Origin: Fibrobacter sp. UWR3 | GTDB taxonomy: Bacteria; Fibrobacterota; Fibrobacteria; Fibrobacterales; Fibrobacteraceae | Direction of reading: 5' to 3' | Assembly (NCBI RefSeq): GCF_900143055.1 | Contig: NZ_FRCW01000002.1 | Coordinates: forward strand, 400,889 to 464,888 | DNA length: 64,000 nt | Part shown: in pieces, positions 36,373-46,369 of the stretch | How positions within the stretch are numbered: the first letter of the stretch is position 1 | How the letters are laid out: every line of letters begins with the position of its first letter | The notes under the pieces: model-generated | Told to the model about the DNA's origin: nothing | Database searches by the model: none | The model's input: the letters and a program-made list of their open reading frames with translations, nothing else | Position numbers and translations under genes: made by a program

Positions 36373-36464
36373 TCGGTTCTCCGAATCTAGTCTAAAATTC
36401 GCCCTATAATATAGAAAATTTGCCCCTTTTTACTATATTTGTCCCCGAAAATCAAGAGGACATT

Positions 36465-37805
36465 ATGGCCCAATTCAACGCGCATTTCAGGAACATCAAC
36501 GGGGACGACACCTACCCGCTGACCGACGTCATTTACAGGAGCAAGGTGGACGGCAGCCTTTTGGAAGTCGAACACGACCGTGCAGCCCTTGCCAGCAAGA
36601 GCCCCGACGAATGGAAGAAGCTCTTTGCCGAACGCCGCATGAGCTTCGAACCGGCCGACATGAGCGGCATCTGGAGCAAGCGCGAAATGGTGCTCCCCGA
36701 CATGCCGCTCGAAGACATTGTGACGATGCGCGAAGGCTGGAGCCCGCTCTTTGACGCGGCCCCGCTCGCCAAGGAAATGGGCATCAAGAGCCTCAAGGTG
36801 AAACTTTGCGGCAACTCCCACACCGGTAGCTTCAAGGACCTCGGCATGACGGTTCTCGTGAGCCAGGTGAACCACATCATCAAGAAGAAAATTCACGAAA
36901 TCGACGCCGTGGCCTGCGCCTCTACCGGCGACACCTCCGCAGCTTTGAGCGCCTACTGCGCAAAGGCCGGCATCCCGAGCATCGTATTCCTCCCCGCCGG
37001 GAAGACCAGCGTCGCCCAGCTGATCCAGCCGATCTCTAACGGCAGCATCGTGCTCGCCCTCGACACCGACTTTGACGGTTGCATGAAGATTGTGCAGCAG
37101 GTGACCGCCGACAACCGCATTTACCTCGCGAACTCCATGAACAGCCTCCGCGTGGAAGGCCAGAAAACAATTTCTCCGGAAATCTGCCAGGAAATGGGCT
37201 GGAAGGTGCCCGACACCGTGATTATCCCGGGCGGAAACCTGGGCAACGTGAGCGCTTTGGCCAAGGGTTTCGAAGACTGCAAGGCTATGGGCCTCATCGA
37301 CCGCATTCCGCGCATCATCGTCGCGCAGGCCGAGAACGCCAACCCGTTCTACCAGGCTTACGAACGCGGCTTCGACAAGCTCGTCCCGATGCAGGCGAAG
37401 AAGACGCTTGCCTCCGCCATCCAGATCGGCAACCCGGTCAGCTACCCGAAGGCCGTGCGCGCCATCCAGAAGACGAACGGCATGGTCGTAAGCGTCACTG
37501 AAGAAGAACTCGCGAACGCCGCCCACCGCGGCGACCGCATCGGTCTCTACTGCTGCCCGCACACGGGTGTCGCCCTCGGCGCCCTCGAAAAGCTCGTTGC
37601 CGCAGGCAAGATCGACAAGGAAGAAAACGTGGTCGTCATCAGCACGGCACACGGCCTCAAGTTCACCGAATTCAAGGTCGGCTACCACGAAAAGAAGCTC
37701 GAAAACATCTGCTCCAAGTTCGCGAACCCCGTGTTCAAGGCTCCGGCAGACCTCGGCGCCGTCATGGACATCCTCAAAAAAGAGATGACTGAAAGAAGGC
37801 GCTAG
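36465..37805 (+). CDS. thrC: Threonine synthase
   Basis: About 446 residues from the ATG at 36465, preceded by an AGAGGA ribosome site; an in-frame ATG at 36420 has none. Converts O-phosphohomoserine to threonine using PLP. The Schiff-base Lys124 lies in SHTGSFKDLGM, with ASTGDTSAALSAYCAKAGI and the phosphate-binding IIPGGNLGNVSALAKGF following, all typical of fold-type II threonine synthases. Length fits the family. Cytoplasmic; ends at a strong terminator (37827-37857). No other threonine genes are nearby. Confidence 0.93.
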   Translation: MAQFNAHFRNINGDDTYPLTDVIYRSKVDGSLLEVEHDRAALASKSPDEWKKLFAERRMSFEPADMSGIWSKREMVLPDMPLEDIVTMREGWSPLFDAAPLAKEMGIKSLKVKLCGNSHTGSFKDLGMTVLVSQVNHIIKKKIHEIDAVACASTGDTSAALSAYCAKAGIPSIVFLPAGKTSVAQLIQPISNGSIVLALDTDFDGCMKIVQQVTADNRIYLANSMNSLRVEGQKTISPEICQEMGWKVPDTVIIPGGNLGNVSALAKGFEDCKAMGLIDRIPRIIVAQAENANPFYQAYERGFDKLVPMQAKKTLASAIQIGNPVSYPKAVRAIQKTNGMVVSVTEEELANAAHRGDRIGLYCCPHTGVALGALEKLVAAGKIDKEENVVVISTAHGLKFTEFKVGYHEKKLENICSKFANPVFKAPADLGAVMDILKKEMTERRR

Positions 37806-37826
37806 GATCTAGACCAGCATTTAAAA

Positions 37827-37857
37827 GGCTCCGCACGGTTGTGCGGAGCCATATTTT
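37827..37857 (+). terminator. Rho-independent terminator after thrC
   Basis: Perfect ten-base stem GGCTCCGCAC/GTGCGGAGCC with loop GGTT, followed by ATATTTTT. Confidence 0.92.
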
Positions 37858-37868
37858 TAGATACTCTT

Positions 37869-37937
37869 GTCCCGCTACGCGGGACTGCGGTATGACGCAT
37901 GATTGCATACTGCGTATGACGCAAGCATAGCAATACT
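37869..37937. repeat. TAC-loop hairpin repeat between convergent genes
   Basis: GTCCCGC/GCGGGAC (37869-37875, 37879-37885) closes a TAC loop and is followed by TGCGGTATGACG. The same trailing word, with two changes, follows a different TAC-loop stem inside the gene at 62074 (63427-63451). Further imperfect palindromes around GCATACTGC and GCAATACTGC follow up to about 37937. Confidence 0.75.
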
Positions 37938-37945
37938 GCAAGGAC

Positions 37946-40900
37946 TTATTTCTTGTGTTTCTTGCGGCGAACGCCCCACTTATCCTTGATTTCTTCTTCG
38001 ATCTTCTTCTTTTCGTAACGGACAACCATCTTGAACTGCACCGTGTAAACGCCGGTACCCACGAAGCGGCCGCGATGGTCCTTGAAGTTCCAGTTCACGA
38101 AGAGCTTCTGGTCGGAGACAAGGCAGTTTCCGCCGAACTTCGGGCTGTTACAGGGCACCAGGATGGTCGTGTCGTTCACGTACTGTCCCAGGTGGTCATA
38201 GTAGTTCACGACGAACGTGATGAACACCTTCTCCGGGTCAAGAGAATCGAGCACGGACGGGTCCACCGTTCCATCGGCAGAGATCTGCGCGCGGTCAAGG
38301 AGTTGCGGCACGAACCGCTCGCCCAGTTGCACGAGCTGCCCGAGGGCGCCCTCCTTCTCCATGTCTTCCTTGGTCGTAGAACTCGGCATGTAGCGCAGGT
38401 TCACGGAACTCAAGGTCTGCAGCACTTCATCTTCGCCGTCGAAGGTACCCATATTGGTCGCTTCCACCAGGTGGTTCAGGAGGCCCGCAATCACCACGGG
38501 GCTCGGGTCATCGCCCGCAACGTTACCGTAGTTATCCTCGATAACACTCTTTTCGCCATGCACCACCATGAGCGAGTCGCCCGGGAGAATCGTAGAGGCG
38601 CCGCCGTCGACGATAATCTTCACGCTCAGGCCATCGGCAGCCCAGTCGAGCCCCTTCGGGTTGATATCGATGGTATCCTTGCCGTGGATGTAGCTGAAGA
38701 AGTCGTCACCCTTCAGGTCCTTGTACTTGATGACCTCGGAGAAATAAACGATGAGCGTATCCGCCTTCTTGCCGTAACTGAGGGTAACCGCAGAAACTAC
38801 CGGCGACATCTTGTCAACCAGCGGGGCGGATTCCTCGTTCACAAACGTCTGCCCGAGCACGTCGTAGTACGTGTAGATAGTCGCCTGCGGGAGCGATTCG
38901 CTGATGCTCGTGACGCCCTTCGCAATCGGGGTCGTCGAGACCACGTTCCAGACCACGCGGGTAGAATCCTTGCCGTCGAACTTGAGGTCGGCGGGCTGGG
39001 CCTGCAGCTGGATCATGAGCCCGCGCTCGCTGTACCACGGGTATGTCGCATACAGCATGTTCTTCTCGGTTTCGGTCAGGGGGCCGCTGAAGTTGGTCAC
39101 TATCTGGTCCAGCACGCCATCGCCATCGGTATCCCTGTACTCCACGTCCACCACAGAGGGCAGGCGGTCAATGACCGTTATGGGCACCTCGCGTTCGTAC
39201 TCGTCGGACGTGAGATACTTGAGGTTGTTGAACTGCACGCTCGGATGCAGAGACACGCTATCGCGCTTGTCACCCTTCAGGCCCATGTTCTCGCCCACGA
39301 GAATCACCATGTTCCTGGTCGGCATATAGATATTGGTGATCTGGTCCAGGTTGAACCCGTAACGCTTGCCTTCCTGCTTCAGGAGCACGAGCATCTCGGG
39401 CGTAGCGAGGTCCCTCGGGATAAGGTCGATATTGAACTCGATAAAGAGCGAATCCTTGCCGTGCACGTCGCGGATGGCGAACGCATCCTTGATGACGCGG
39501 CTACCGACTTCGATAATGTAGGCATCGCGCGTATACGCGACATCGTCGTGGATGTTCTTGTAGGTAATGACCGCATAGGCGTCTTCGGGGAACTTTTCCG
39601 GGAAGTCGAGGTCAGCCACATCGATGCTGATGCGGTCGCGGGTTCCGTTCAGGGTTGGCTTGCTCTTGGGCTTGAGCGTATCGCCCTTCACCACAAGAAC
39701 CACCGACGATACCTCGAGTTCGGAAATCAGGGTATCCTTCAGGACGATTTCAACGTAGTCGAGCGCCTGGTCGCCATCGGTATCCTTGATGTAGCCCAAT
39801 TCGGCATCCGGAATCGGGTCATAGAAGTTTATGTTGTCTATAATAATAGTCGTACCGCTCCCCGGGTCGTGCACGATAATGGAACCACCATTCACAACAC
39901 TGTCGGCGGTCACCCAGATAGTAACGGAACCGTCGGCATTCACGCGGATGGTATCGCTCGGGTTCGGATTCTTGGGGTCAATGAGCGTAAGGCCCGAAGC
40001 TGTCGCGAACGTGAGGCTGTCCACATCGCCAAAGTATTCCTTCACCTTATCCGGATCGAGCGTAAGGGCGACAACCTGCCCCACCTGGGCGGAGTCAAGC
40101 CCGGAATTCACGTGCAGGTCGAGATTGAGCGCAACCGGGTTGTTTTCTTCCATGTAGTAGTTCTCGCCAATCTTGATAATACCCGTACCAGCCGTGGAAT
40201 CCACCGGCAGGAGAACCGTTGCAGTCGTAACGATGGAATCGCCCTTCTCGAACTTGTCGTCGGACGGGTAGAAGTCGATACCGCCGCCACTGCTAGAAAC
40301 ATCGAAGTCCTCGAACCCGACATACACGCGGGAAGAACTGGACCCGAAGTTGATATCCTCGGAACCGCCCTTATTGGAGGAACTGCTGCCGGAGTTACCA
40401 CCCGAGGAACTGTTACCAGAATTACCGCCGGAAGAACTGCTGCCGGAGTTGCCACCGGAGGAACTCGTGCCCGGATTGTCGCCAGAAGAACTGTTACCGG
40501 AGTTGCCACCAGAAGAACTGCTGCCGGAATTGCCGCCGGAAGAGCTACTGCCGGAGTTGCCACCGGAGGAACTCGTGCCCGGATTGTCGCCAGAAGAGCT
40601 GCTACCGGAGTTGCCGCCGGAGGAACTCGTACCCGGATTGTCACCGGAAGAGCTGCTACCGGAATTGCCGCCGGAAGAACTCGTGCCCGGATTGTTGCCC
40701 GAAGAACTAGTGCCAGGATTGCCACCGGAAGAACTTCCCGGCCTGCTGGAACTGCTCGAATTCACGCTGGAAGAGGATTCCTCGTACACCACGCGCGAAG
40801 AACTGAACCCGATGCTGCTGCTCGAGACCTCGACATCGGAACCGGTATTTGCGCCCGTACGCACGACACCTGCACCCGAAAGCGGGGCAAGGTCATCGAG

Positions 40901-42139
40901 GTAGTTATCAATCCACTGCAGGTGAACGAGCACGTTGTCGTTGATTTTCTTGTCAGGGTTCGCCGCGTAGTCCACGAACACGAGGTGGCCCGTATTGCTC
41001 GCCACAAACAGGTGTCCCATGCCGTCGACCGTACCCTGGTCAAGGCGCCAGCCCACATAGCCTCCGTCATTGGTTCTCGGAAGCGTCAAGTGATTAAGAT
41101 CTTCCTGGAAGAAGTACTGGCGCAGGTCAATGAAGGCTACAACCTCGGCCTTCATCTTGCCACCTTCCTTGTAAGGCCTAATCTGCACAATACGCGAACC
41201 GCCGAACACGAAAATCGTTTCGGAATACGGGTCGTACGTACCACCGTGTGCACCTTCAAGCGAGTCGATAAGGATTGTCGTACCGAGCTTGGTAATCACG
41301 GAATCGTTAACTTCGCCACCGATAGAATCCTTATTCGACGCAGTCACCTTGGTCCAGGTCGTATCGGTGATGTAACCGAAATAGGCTCCCGCCCTATTAG
41401 ATTTCTTCTGGTTGTCGCTACAGGGGTTTCCCGTGTTGGCATTCGTCTCGCAGCCACCGCCCAGATAGTTGGAATACGTAAAGAAGGCATTGCCGTCCTT
41501 ATCCCATATAAGCGTAGCCAGTTTGTGGTGCTGCACGCGGTCTGTACTTTTAGGAACAAGTTCCACCCTGTAGCCCTTGTCCGCGAAGTTCCTTGCAGCA
41601 ATGTTGTTCGAATCAATTTTGGTCGAGAACCTGTAGAGGTAGCCGGGAATGCCCGCCGCCCAGAGCCATTCCTGATTCGGGTCCATCATCAAGTGCCAAA
41701 AGCCCTCGGTACTTGTCGCCGGGGTCGATGTCTTCACGAGGCACTTACCACCGTTGGTTCCTTCCTTTTTTGCAGTCTTGCTAATCTTGTGGACGTTCGG
41801 GCCCTGGGCCGCTACGAGCAAGTCGCCATCCGGATGGTGCACGATGCCATCGGCTCCTTTCATCCCGTCTTCCTTACCGCAAAGCGTATCCTTCTGCAAC
41901 AGTTGTAGGTAACCCGCACCATCGTAGTAGTACTGGAGGCTCTTCACTGCGTCTTTCTGATAACTCGCATACTTCGTGTAATACAGGGTTGCCTTAGTGG
42001 AGGCATGAGGAACAATATCGCCAACCTGCTGAATCCAGATACCGGTCGCCGGGTTTTCCGGTGCCGCCATAGTGCCTTGAGCCATGGCAAAGCCACAGCC
42101 GAACGCTAATGCTAGTAATGTCTTCACTATCGTTTTCAT
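37946..42139 (-). CDS. Giant exported multidomain surface protein
   Basis: A 1397-residue exported protein with signal peptide MKTIVKTLLALAFGCGFAMAQ. The first 450 residues look like a beta-propeller or scaffold (WLWAAGIPGYLYRFS, DGMGHLFVASNTGHLVFVD). A serine-rich linker follows, containing 13 nine-residue repeats of the form SSSGGNSG. The C-terminal 800 residues hold several Ig-like beta segments with calcium-binding phrases (DTDGDQALDYVEI, DTDGDGVLDQIV) and end in a WNFKDHRGRFVGTGVYTVQF module like the FlgD/secretion-sorting type, then a basic tail. The last module resembles the end of the next gene's product. Likely surface-exposed adhesion or polymer-binding protein; no catalytic motif was seen. 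Confidence 0.8.
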   Translation of the reverse strand: MKTIVKTLLALAFGCGFAMAQGTMAAPENPATGIWIQQVGDIVPHASTKATLYYTKYASYQKDAVKSLQYYYDGAGYLQLLQKDTLCGKEDGMKGADGIVHHPDGDLLVAAQGPNVHKISKTAKKEGTNGGKCLVKTSTPATSTEGFWHLMMDPNQEWLWAAGIPGYLYRFSTKIDSNNIAARNFADKGYRVELVPKSTDRVQHHKLATLIWDKDGNAFFTYSNYLGGGCETNANTGNPCSDNQKKSNRAGAYFGYITDTTWTKVTASNKDSIGGEVNDSVITKLGTTILIDSLEGAHGGTYDPYSETIFVFGGSRIVQIRPYKEGGKMKAEVVAFIDLRQYFFQEDLNHLTLPRTNDGGYVGWRLDQGTVDGMGHLFVASNTGHLVFVDYAANPDKKINDNVLVHLQWIDNYLDDLAPLSGAGVVRTGANTGSDVEVSSSSIGFSSSRVVYEESSSSVNSSSSSRPGSSSGGNPGTSSSGNNPGTSSSGGNSGSSSSGDNPGTSSSGGNSGSSSSGDNPGTSSSGGNSGSSSSGGNSGSSSSGGNSGNSSSGDNPGTSSSGGNSGSSSSGGNSGNSSSGGNSGSSSSNKGGSEDINFGSSSSRVYVGFEDFDVSSSGGGIDFYPSDDKFEKGDSIVTTATVLLPVDSTAGTGIIKIGENYYMEENNPVALNLDLHVNSGLDSAQVGQVVALTLDPDKVKEYFGDVDSLTFATASGLTLIDPKNPNPSDTIRVNADGSVTIWVTADSVVNGGSIIVHDPGSGTTIIIDNINFYDPIPDAELGYIKDTDGDQALDYVEIVLKDTLISELEVSSVVLVVKGDTLKPKSKPTLNGTRDRISIDVADLDFPEKFPEDAYAVITYKNIHDDVAYTRDAYIIEVGSRVIKDAFAIRDVHGKDSLFIEFNIDLIPRDLATPEMLVLLKQEGKRYGFNLDQITNIYMPTRNMVILVGENMGLKGDKRDSVSLHPSVQFNNLKYLTSDEYEREVPITVIDRLPSVVDVEYRDTDGDGVLDQIVTNFSGPLTETEKNMLYATYPWYSERGLMIQLQAQPADLKFDGKDSTRVVWNVVSTTPIAKGVTSISESLPQATIYTYYDVLGQTFVNEESAPLVDKMSPVVSAVTLSYGKKADTLIVYFSEVIKYKDLKGDDFFSYIHGKDTIDINPKGLDWAADGLSVKIIVDGGASTILPGDSLMVVHGEKSVIEDNYGNVAGDDPSPVVIAGLLNHLVEATNMGTFDGEDEVLQTLSSVNLRYMPSSTTKEDMEKEGALGQLVQLGERFVPQLLDRAQISADGTVDPSVLDSLDPEKVFITFVVNYYDHLGQYVNDTTILVPCNSPKFGGNCLVSDQKLFVNWNFKDHRGRFVGTGVYTVQFKMVVRYEKKKIEEEIKDKWGVRRKKHKK
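40377..40735 (-). repeat. 27-base tandem repeat coding for a Ser/Gly linker
   Basis: Thirteen units of 27 bases, each encoding [TSN]SSSG[GDN]N[SP]G, with small differences between units. The repeat number may vary between strains by slippage. Confidence 0.9.
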
Positions 42140-42160
42140 AGTGTTAACCTCCGAAAGGCG

Positions 42161-44881
42161 CTAGTCCTTGGACCGAATCTTGCGGGATCCGGTAATGCCC
42201 CAATTATAGTACCTTTCCACTTTAAAACTTTCCTTCGCACCATACACACGCACCTTAATGTGCGCGACATACGCACCCACGCCAACGCGCCTTCCGTTGT
42301 TGTCACGCATGTTCCAACGCAGGTACAGCTGGTGCGGGTTTTCAAAACAGTTTCCATCAAAGATATCGCGGTCGTCGCACTTGATTTTTTCCGACGCCTT
42401 CGCGACAAACATTCCCAGGTTCGTGTACACGTAGAGTTCCCAGTCCAGGCCTATCTTCGAAAGGTCCATCTCCACGTCATCAGTTTCTTCCTTGAGGATA
42501 GTCGCGAAGCTCACGTCCATGAGCACGCCGAGCGCCTTGTGGGCCTCTTCCGAGGTAAGCCCGTCAGCCACCTCGAAGGTAATCGCCTCGTCCACGGACT
42601 CGTCGATATTCTGCCTGGATGCAAACGAGTAGTTCTGCGTAATCACGCGCGGGTCACCCTCGACCATCACTGCGGGAGCAAGTCCCGAAAGTCCGTTGCC
42701 CTCGCTATCCTTGAAGCTCAGGCACGACGCATCGAACCTCACGGAATCGGCGGGGTCCATGCGCTCCACAAGGCGGGTGCCGCTTTCCATGCGGATTTCG
42801 GCAGACTTGCCATCGGGCGCCCACACGACACCCGTAAACGGGATGCTCACCCACTCGCCATCCACGTGGAACTTGAACGCATCAGCGACACCTTCCACGT
42901 TCTTGTAGTCAATCGCCTCGGAGAACTCGATGAAGAACACGTCCGACGCCATCTTCTGGTAGGATTCCGGCTTGAGGAACGTACCCGAGATGACAGGCGC
43001 CATGCGGTCGTGCATCGCGAGGTTCATCGTCTTCTCCTGCTTTTCGCCCTTCTCCGTCTCGAAGTAGGTAACCGACACGTAGCCGTATTCCTCGCCCGTC
43101 CTGGAACGATCCTGGTCGATGGAGGTGAGTTTTTCCATAATGCCGTACTCGTCCTTCTTGAGGTTGAGCGCAAAGCCCACGAGGGTTCCGTCTTCGGAAA
43201 GCGTGAGTTTGTCCGTATCGGGCACGATTTCAATCACCTGCCCGTTCGTATCGAGCCAGTAGTAGCGTATGACCATCTTCTCGAGGTCCTCGCGCGTAAT
43301 CGGCATATCGAACGCAACCGAGGCGCTATCCATGCGGCCATCGCCGTCGCGGTCGAAGAACGCGTTCTTCTCGTCATCTACGTAGATGCGGCCCGAGTTC
43401 TCGACAACCGCAGGATTATTCTTGCCCGTCTCGTTACCATCCGCCGCCTTCACGAGGCCATCGGGGCACGCCTTGTCGGCACAGGTCGTCGCAATCTTGA
43501 TAGAATCGCCGAAATCCACGACGCCCGTATCGAGCACGAACACCCAGCGCTTGCCATCCTTCTTGATAGCCTCGAGGTTAATCGGGGTACCGTTCAGGAT
43601 GTAGCCCTTGCCTTCGTTCCACGACTCGTCGATAGGCTTGTTGTAGAAGAGTTCGAGCGTATCGGTGGCGCCATCGCCCTTGATGAGGTTCGCCTTCAGG
43701 ATGACCGGGCCAATCCTGTCAATCATGGTACCCTCGGCGCTGGCGGAAGCCCCGGTGTTCACCGACTTCATGTCGACCCTCAGCTTGCCGTTGCCGGAAT
43801 CCTCCGGGACATCCGACTTCACGTTGGTCAGTTCAAGCAGGCCAGTCTTCTTGGACCAATCCCATTCGCCATCGTGCTCCACGAGCTTGCCACCATCCGG
43901 CCAGGAGTAGAAGAACGTTTCCATATCCACGGAATCCTTGCGGCCCGAGAAGTATGCGGCGATGCTGTCGCCCGCGCCGTCACCGTTGGTATCGAAAATG
44001 AACGCACTATCCAGGACAGGCATGTCGGGGTTCACGAACTGCAGGTTGCCGGGGAATTCCTGCGTCACGATGAAGTTCGTGTCGCCTTCCGCCGTGAGGT
44101 CGATATAGGAATTGATGGTGAACGGGGAATCGTCGCCAACCACCGCCTTCGTCGCGTGGATGACGAACACCGCACGGCCGTTGCGGAAATCAATCTGGTA
44201 GCCGAACGGGCGCAGGGGCAGTTCCACGCCGGAAAGGCTGTAGTAGCGGAGCGCCGACTCGAGCGGCTTGATGTAGAAGGTCTTTTCGAGGGTGGAATCG
44301 GTCAGGTTCTTGCCGGGGCCGACCGGAATAAAGGCGCGGGCATACACCACGAGCGAGTCGCCCACCTCAAGCTGAATTTTTGTCACGTCGCTTATGGGTT
44401 TTTCGCACTTGCTATCCTCGCAAAACTGCACTCCGGGCACGTAGTAGTTGTACACGCGGGCGATAGAGTACGTGCCATCGTTCTCGAGGGCGGTACCCAC
44501 CGCGACGTTGTAGATGGGGTAAAGCGCATCGAAGATGACGCCCTGCACGCCGGTCTCGCCGGAGTTCACGACCTTCATGTGCGAAATCTTGTCGCCGCCG
44601 TTCTGGAGGGTGAGGCTGACGGAATCGGAATTCGCCTTGGGCGCATAGACGTAGAAGTCCTTGTTCGGAATTGCGTTCGCCGGGATGGCGTCCATGTCGG
44701 CAGGGACGACGAACAGGCCCACACCCTTAGCTCCCGCCTCGAGCCGCTGGTACACGCAACGCGGGTCCGGTTCACTGCCCGAGTAGTCGATGCAGTCCAC
44801 CGTCTCTTGCGCCAAAAGCCCTGCCGGGAGCAACAGCAACCACAGGAGCAAACACGCGATATTTCGATTCAGGAACTGCAT
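42161..44881 (-). CDS. Giant exported surface protein, paralogous C-terminus
   Basis: About 906 residues from the ATG at 44881, chosen because it follows a GAGG ribosome site and opens a clear signal peptide (MQFLNRNIACLLLWLLLLPAGLLAQ); the frame runs on upstream without meaning. The mature protein has three or so Ig-like repeats with calcium-binding phrases (FDTNGDGAGDSIAAYFSGRKD, DRDGDGRMDSASVAF). It ends with LYLRWNMRDNNGRRVGVGAYVAHIKVRV and a final NWGI segment, matching the end of the protein at 37946 (WNFKDHRGRFVGTGVYTVQF, later KWGV). The two genes are 21 bases apart and probably cotranscribed. Role in surface attachment or secretion is inferred. Confidence 0.8.
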   Translation of the reverse strand: MQFLNRNIACLLLWLLLLPAGLLAQETVDCIDYSGSEPDPRCVYQRLEAGAKGVGLFVVPADMDAIPANAIPNKDFYVYAPKANSDSVSLTLQNGGDKISHMKVVNSGETGVQGVIFDALYPIYNVAVGTALENDGTYSIARVYNYYVPGVQFCEDSKCEKPISDVTKIQLEVGDSLVVYARAFIPVGPGKNLTDSTLEKTFYIKPLESALRYYSLSGVELPLRPFGYQIDFRNGRAVFVIHATKAVVGDDSPFTINSYIDLTAEGDTNFIVTQEFPGNLQFVNPDMPVLDSAFIFDTNGDGAGDSIAAYFSGRKDSVDMETFFYSWPDGGKLVEHDGEWDWSKKTGLLELTNVKSDVPEDSGNGKLRVDMKSVNTGASASAEGTMIDRIGPVILKANLIKGDGATDTLELFYNKPIDESWNEGKGYILNGTPINLEAIKKDGKRWVFVLDTGVVDFGDSIKIATTCADKACPDGLVKAADGNETGKNNPAVVENSGRIYVDDEKNAFFDRDGDGRMDSASVAFDMPITREDLEKMVIRYYWLDTNGQVIEIVPDTDKLTLSEDGTLVGFALNLKKDEYGIMEKLTSIDQDRSRTGEEYGYVSVTYFETEKGEKQEKTMNLAMHDRMAPVISGTFLKPESYQKMASDVFFIEFSEAIDYKNVEGVADAFKFHVDGEWVSIPFTGVVWAPDGKSAEIRMESGTRLVERMDPADSVRFDASCLSFKDSEGNGLSGLAPAVMVEGDPRVITQNYSFASRQNIDESVDEAITFEVADGLTSEEAHKALGVLMDVSFATILKEETDDVEMDLSKIGLDWELYVYTNLGMFVAKASEKIKCDDRDIFDGNCFENPHQLYLRWNMRDNNGRRVGVGAYVAHIKVRVYGAKESFKVERYYNWGITGSRKIRSKD

Positions 44882-44979
44882 AAAAACCTCAAAAACGGAC
44901 AATACGACACGTATAGACCATAATACATTATTAAATGTATCTTTTTTTTTAGGAAAATGGGGCGACAGGAGGAGCGTTT

Positions 44980-46116
44980 CTATTCCATCTTGGAATAAAC
45001 ATCGAGCACGACCGTATCCATAAATAGCCATCCCCGCCCGACTAGGCGGAAAACGCCCCCGGAAAGCTCGGCATAGCCCTCCGATACCCACCTCGAAAGG
45101 GCCTCTTCCGGAACAGAAAATCCCAGTTTCTTGAGTCCGTCAAGGCGCATTCCATACTTTGTACGTAACGAGAGCTGCACGTATTCGGCGGCAACATCCT
45201 CGGGAGTGAGCGCATCGAGCGTGAGCCCCTCCCTCGGGCAGCCGTTTTTCACATATTCGCGCCATCTTGCATACTTTTCGGGGGCGTAGAACCGCACTCC
45301 CCCGTAGAACCCGTGGGCGCTCGGCCCGAAGGCCAGGTACTCCCCGCGGTTCCAGTAGTTCAGGTTGTGCAGGCTTTCCTCGCCCGCGCGGGCGAAATTC
45401 GACGTCTCGTACCGCGAAAAGCCGCATTTTTCGAGCAATTCGACGCTTTTCAGGTACATTTCCGCATACAGGTCCTCGTCTATGGTCTCGAGACCCTTGG
45501 AAACGCGGATTCCCAGGCGCTTCGCCGGGTCGACCTTGAGCCCGTAGAGGCTGATGTGCCCGACTCCGCTACCCGCGAGCCGTTCCACGTCTTGCAGGAG
45601 GTCGTCCAGCGATTGCCCCGGCAGGTCGAACATGAGGTCCGCGTTCACCCGCAGGTTCCCGCCCGAAAGGAGCAGGTCCAGCGCGCGCATGCCCGTTTCT
45701 ACGCTGTGGGAGCGCCCCACCCGGTCGAGCAGGCGCTGGTGCAGGCTCTGGAGCCCGAGACTCGCCCGCGTGATACCGCATTCCCGGGCCACGGCCAGCC
45801 TTTCCGCGTCGCAGGATTCCGGATTGAACTCAAAAGTCGCCTCCTTCAGGCAGCCAAAATCGAGCCCCGCGCCCGCAAGGATCCCGAAAAGGCGGGTCAT
45901 CTGCTCGGGCGAGAGCGCAGAAGGCGTCCCGCCACCCACGTAGAGCGTCTCGACCGCCGAAAATGCCCCCGGATGCCTTTCCGCGAAGGCGGAAACCTCC
46001 CTCAATACCAAGTCCAAATATTCCAACTTCAACCATTCGGGAGCCGGAAACGCGTGAAAATCGCAATAATCGCAGATTTTCTTGCAAAAAGGGACATGAA
46101 TATACAGGCCAAGCAT
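44980..46116 (-). CDS. hemW: HemW-type radical SAM heme chaperone
   Basis: A 378-residue radical SAM protein of the HemN-like family. The iron-sulfur motif is Cys11-x3-Cys15-x2-Cys18 in IHVPFCKKICDYCDFHAF, followed by TLYVGGGTPSALS and the SAM-binding region; the product resembles HemW, a heme chaperone, rather than the coproporphyrinogen oxidase HemN, because it starts at the cluster and has the short HemW C-terminal domain (LSLRTKYGMRLDGLKKLGF). Divergent from the small membrane protein gene at 46183. Confidence 0.87.
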   Translation of the reverse strand: MLGLYIHVPFCKKICDYCDFHAFPAPEWLKLEYLDLVLREVSAFAERHPGAFSAVETLYVGGGTPSALSPEQMTRLFGILAGAGLDFGCLKEATFEFNPESCDAERLAVARECGITRASLGLQSLHQRLLDRVGRSHSVETGMRALDLLLSGGNLRVNADLMFDLPGQSLDDLLQDVERLAGSGVGHISLYGLKVDPAKRLGIRVSKGLETIDEDLYAEMYLKSVELLEKCGFSRYETSNFARAGEESLHNLNYWNRGEYLAFGPSAHGFYGGVRFYAPEKYARWREYVKNGCPREGLTLDALTPEDVAAEYVQLSLRTKYGMRLDGLKKLGFSVPEEALSRWVSEGYAELSGGVFRLVGRGWLFMDTVVLDVYSKME

Positions 46117-46182
46117 CTTTTTTAAGAATTTTTGATAATTTTGGGCATACTTTTTGTAAAAATTTAATTTATATCCGTAAAC

Positions 46183-46362
46183 ATGGAAGACCCGAAGAAC
46201 AAAAAATTCATCGCCACGTTGAAAAAGCGAATACCCCTGTTCGTCTTCCTCGCTATCGCCACGATAGCGTTTTTCCTCGCATCGACCCTTCTCCTGGACG
46301 ATTCGTACAAGGACATTATCCTAATCGCGATGGTGTGGTCACTCCCCCTGTTCATCCACTGA
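46183..46362 (+). CDS. Small two-helix membrane protein
   Basis: A 59-residue protein with a basic N-terminus (MEDPKNKKFIATLKKR) and two hydrophobic segments (PLFVFLAIATIAFFLAS and DIILIAMVWSLPLF). It ends seven bases before the start of the membrane-bound nucleotide cyclase, in the same direction, so the two are likely cotranslated and could interact in the membrane. No clear ribosome site precedes the ATG; the leader is AT-rich. No family is recognised. Coding evidence rests on composition, membrane layout and tight spacing. Confidence 0.6.
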   Translation: MEDPKNKKFIATLKKRIPLFVFLAIATIAFFLASTLLLDDSYKDIILIAMVWSLPLFIH

Positions 46363-46369
46363 CCGCCCC

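Noticed and set aside
36405..36441. Promoter words TATAAT and TATATTTG before thrC
   Set aside because: No partner -35 or -33 element at proper spacing; noted only in the neighbouring gene entry.
40377..40735. 27-base repeats considered as a CRISPR array
   Set aside because: Units are contiguous without spacers and encode a Ser/Gly linker in frame.
37955..41908. Plus-strand open frame of 1317 codons opposite the giant surface protein
   Set aside because: Shadow of a long GC-rich gene; the repeat region translates to monotonous Leu/Pro/Glu, and no signal peptide or start site is present.
42260..44923. Plus-strand open frame of 887 codons opposite the second giant surface protein
   Set aside because: Shadow frame; the minus-strand protein has signal peptide, ribosome site and a conserved C-terminus.
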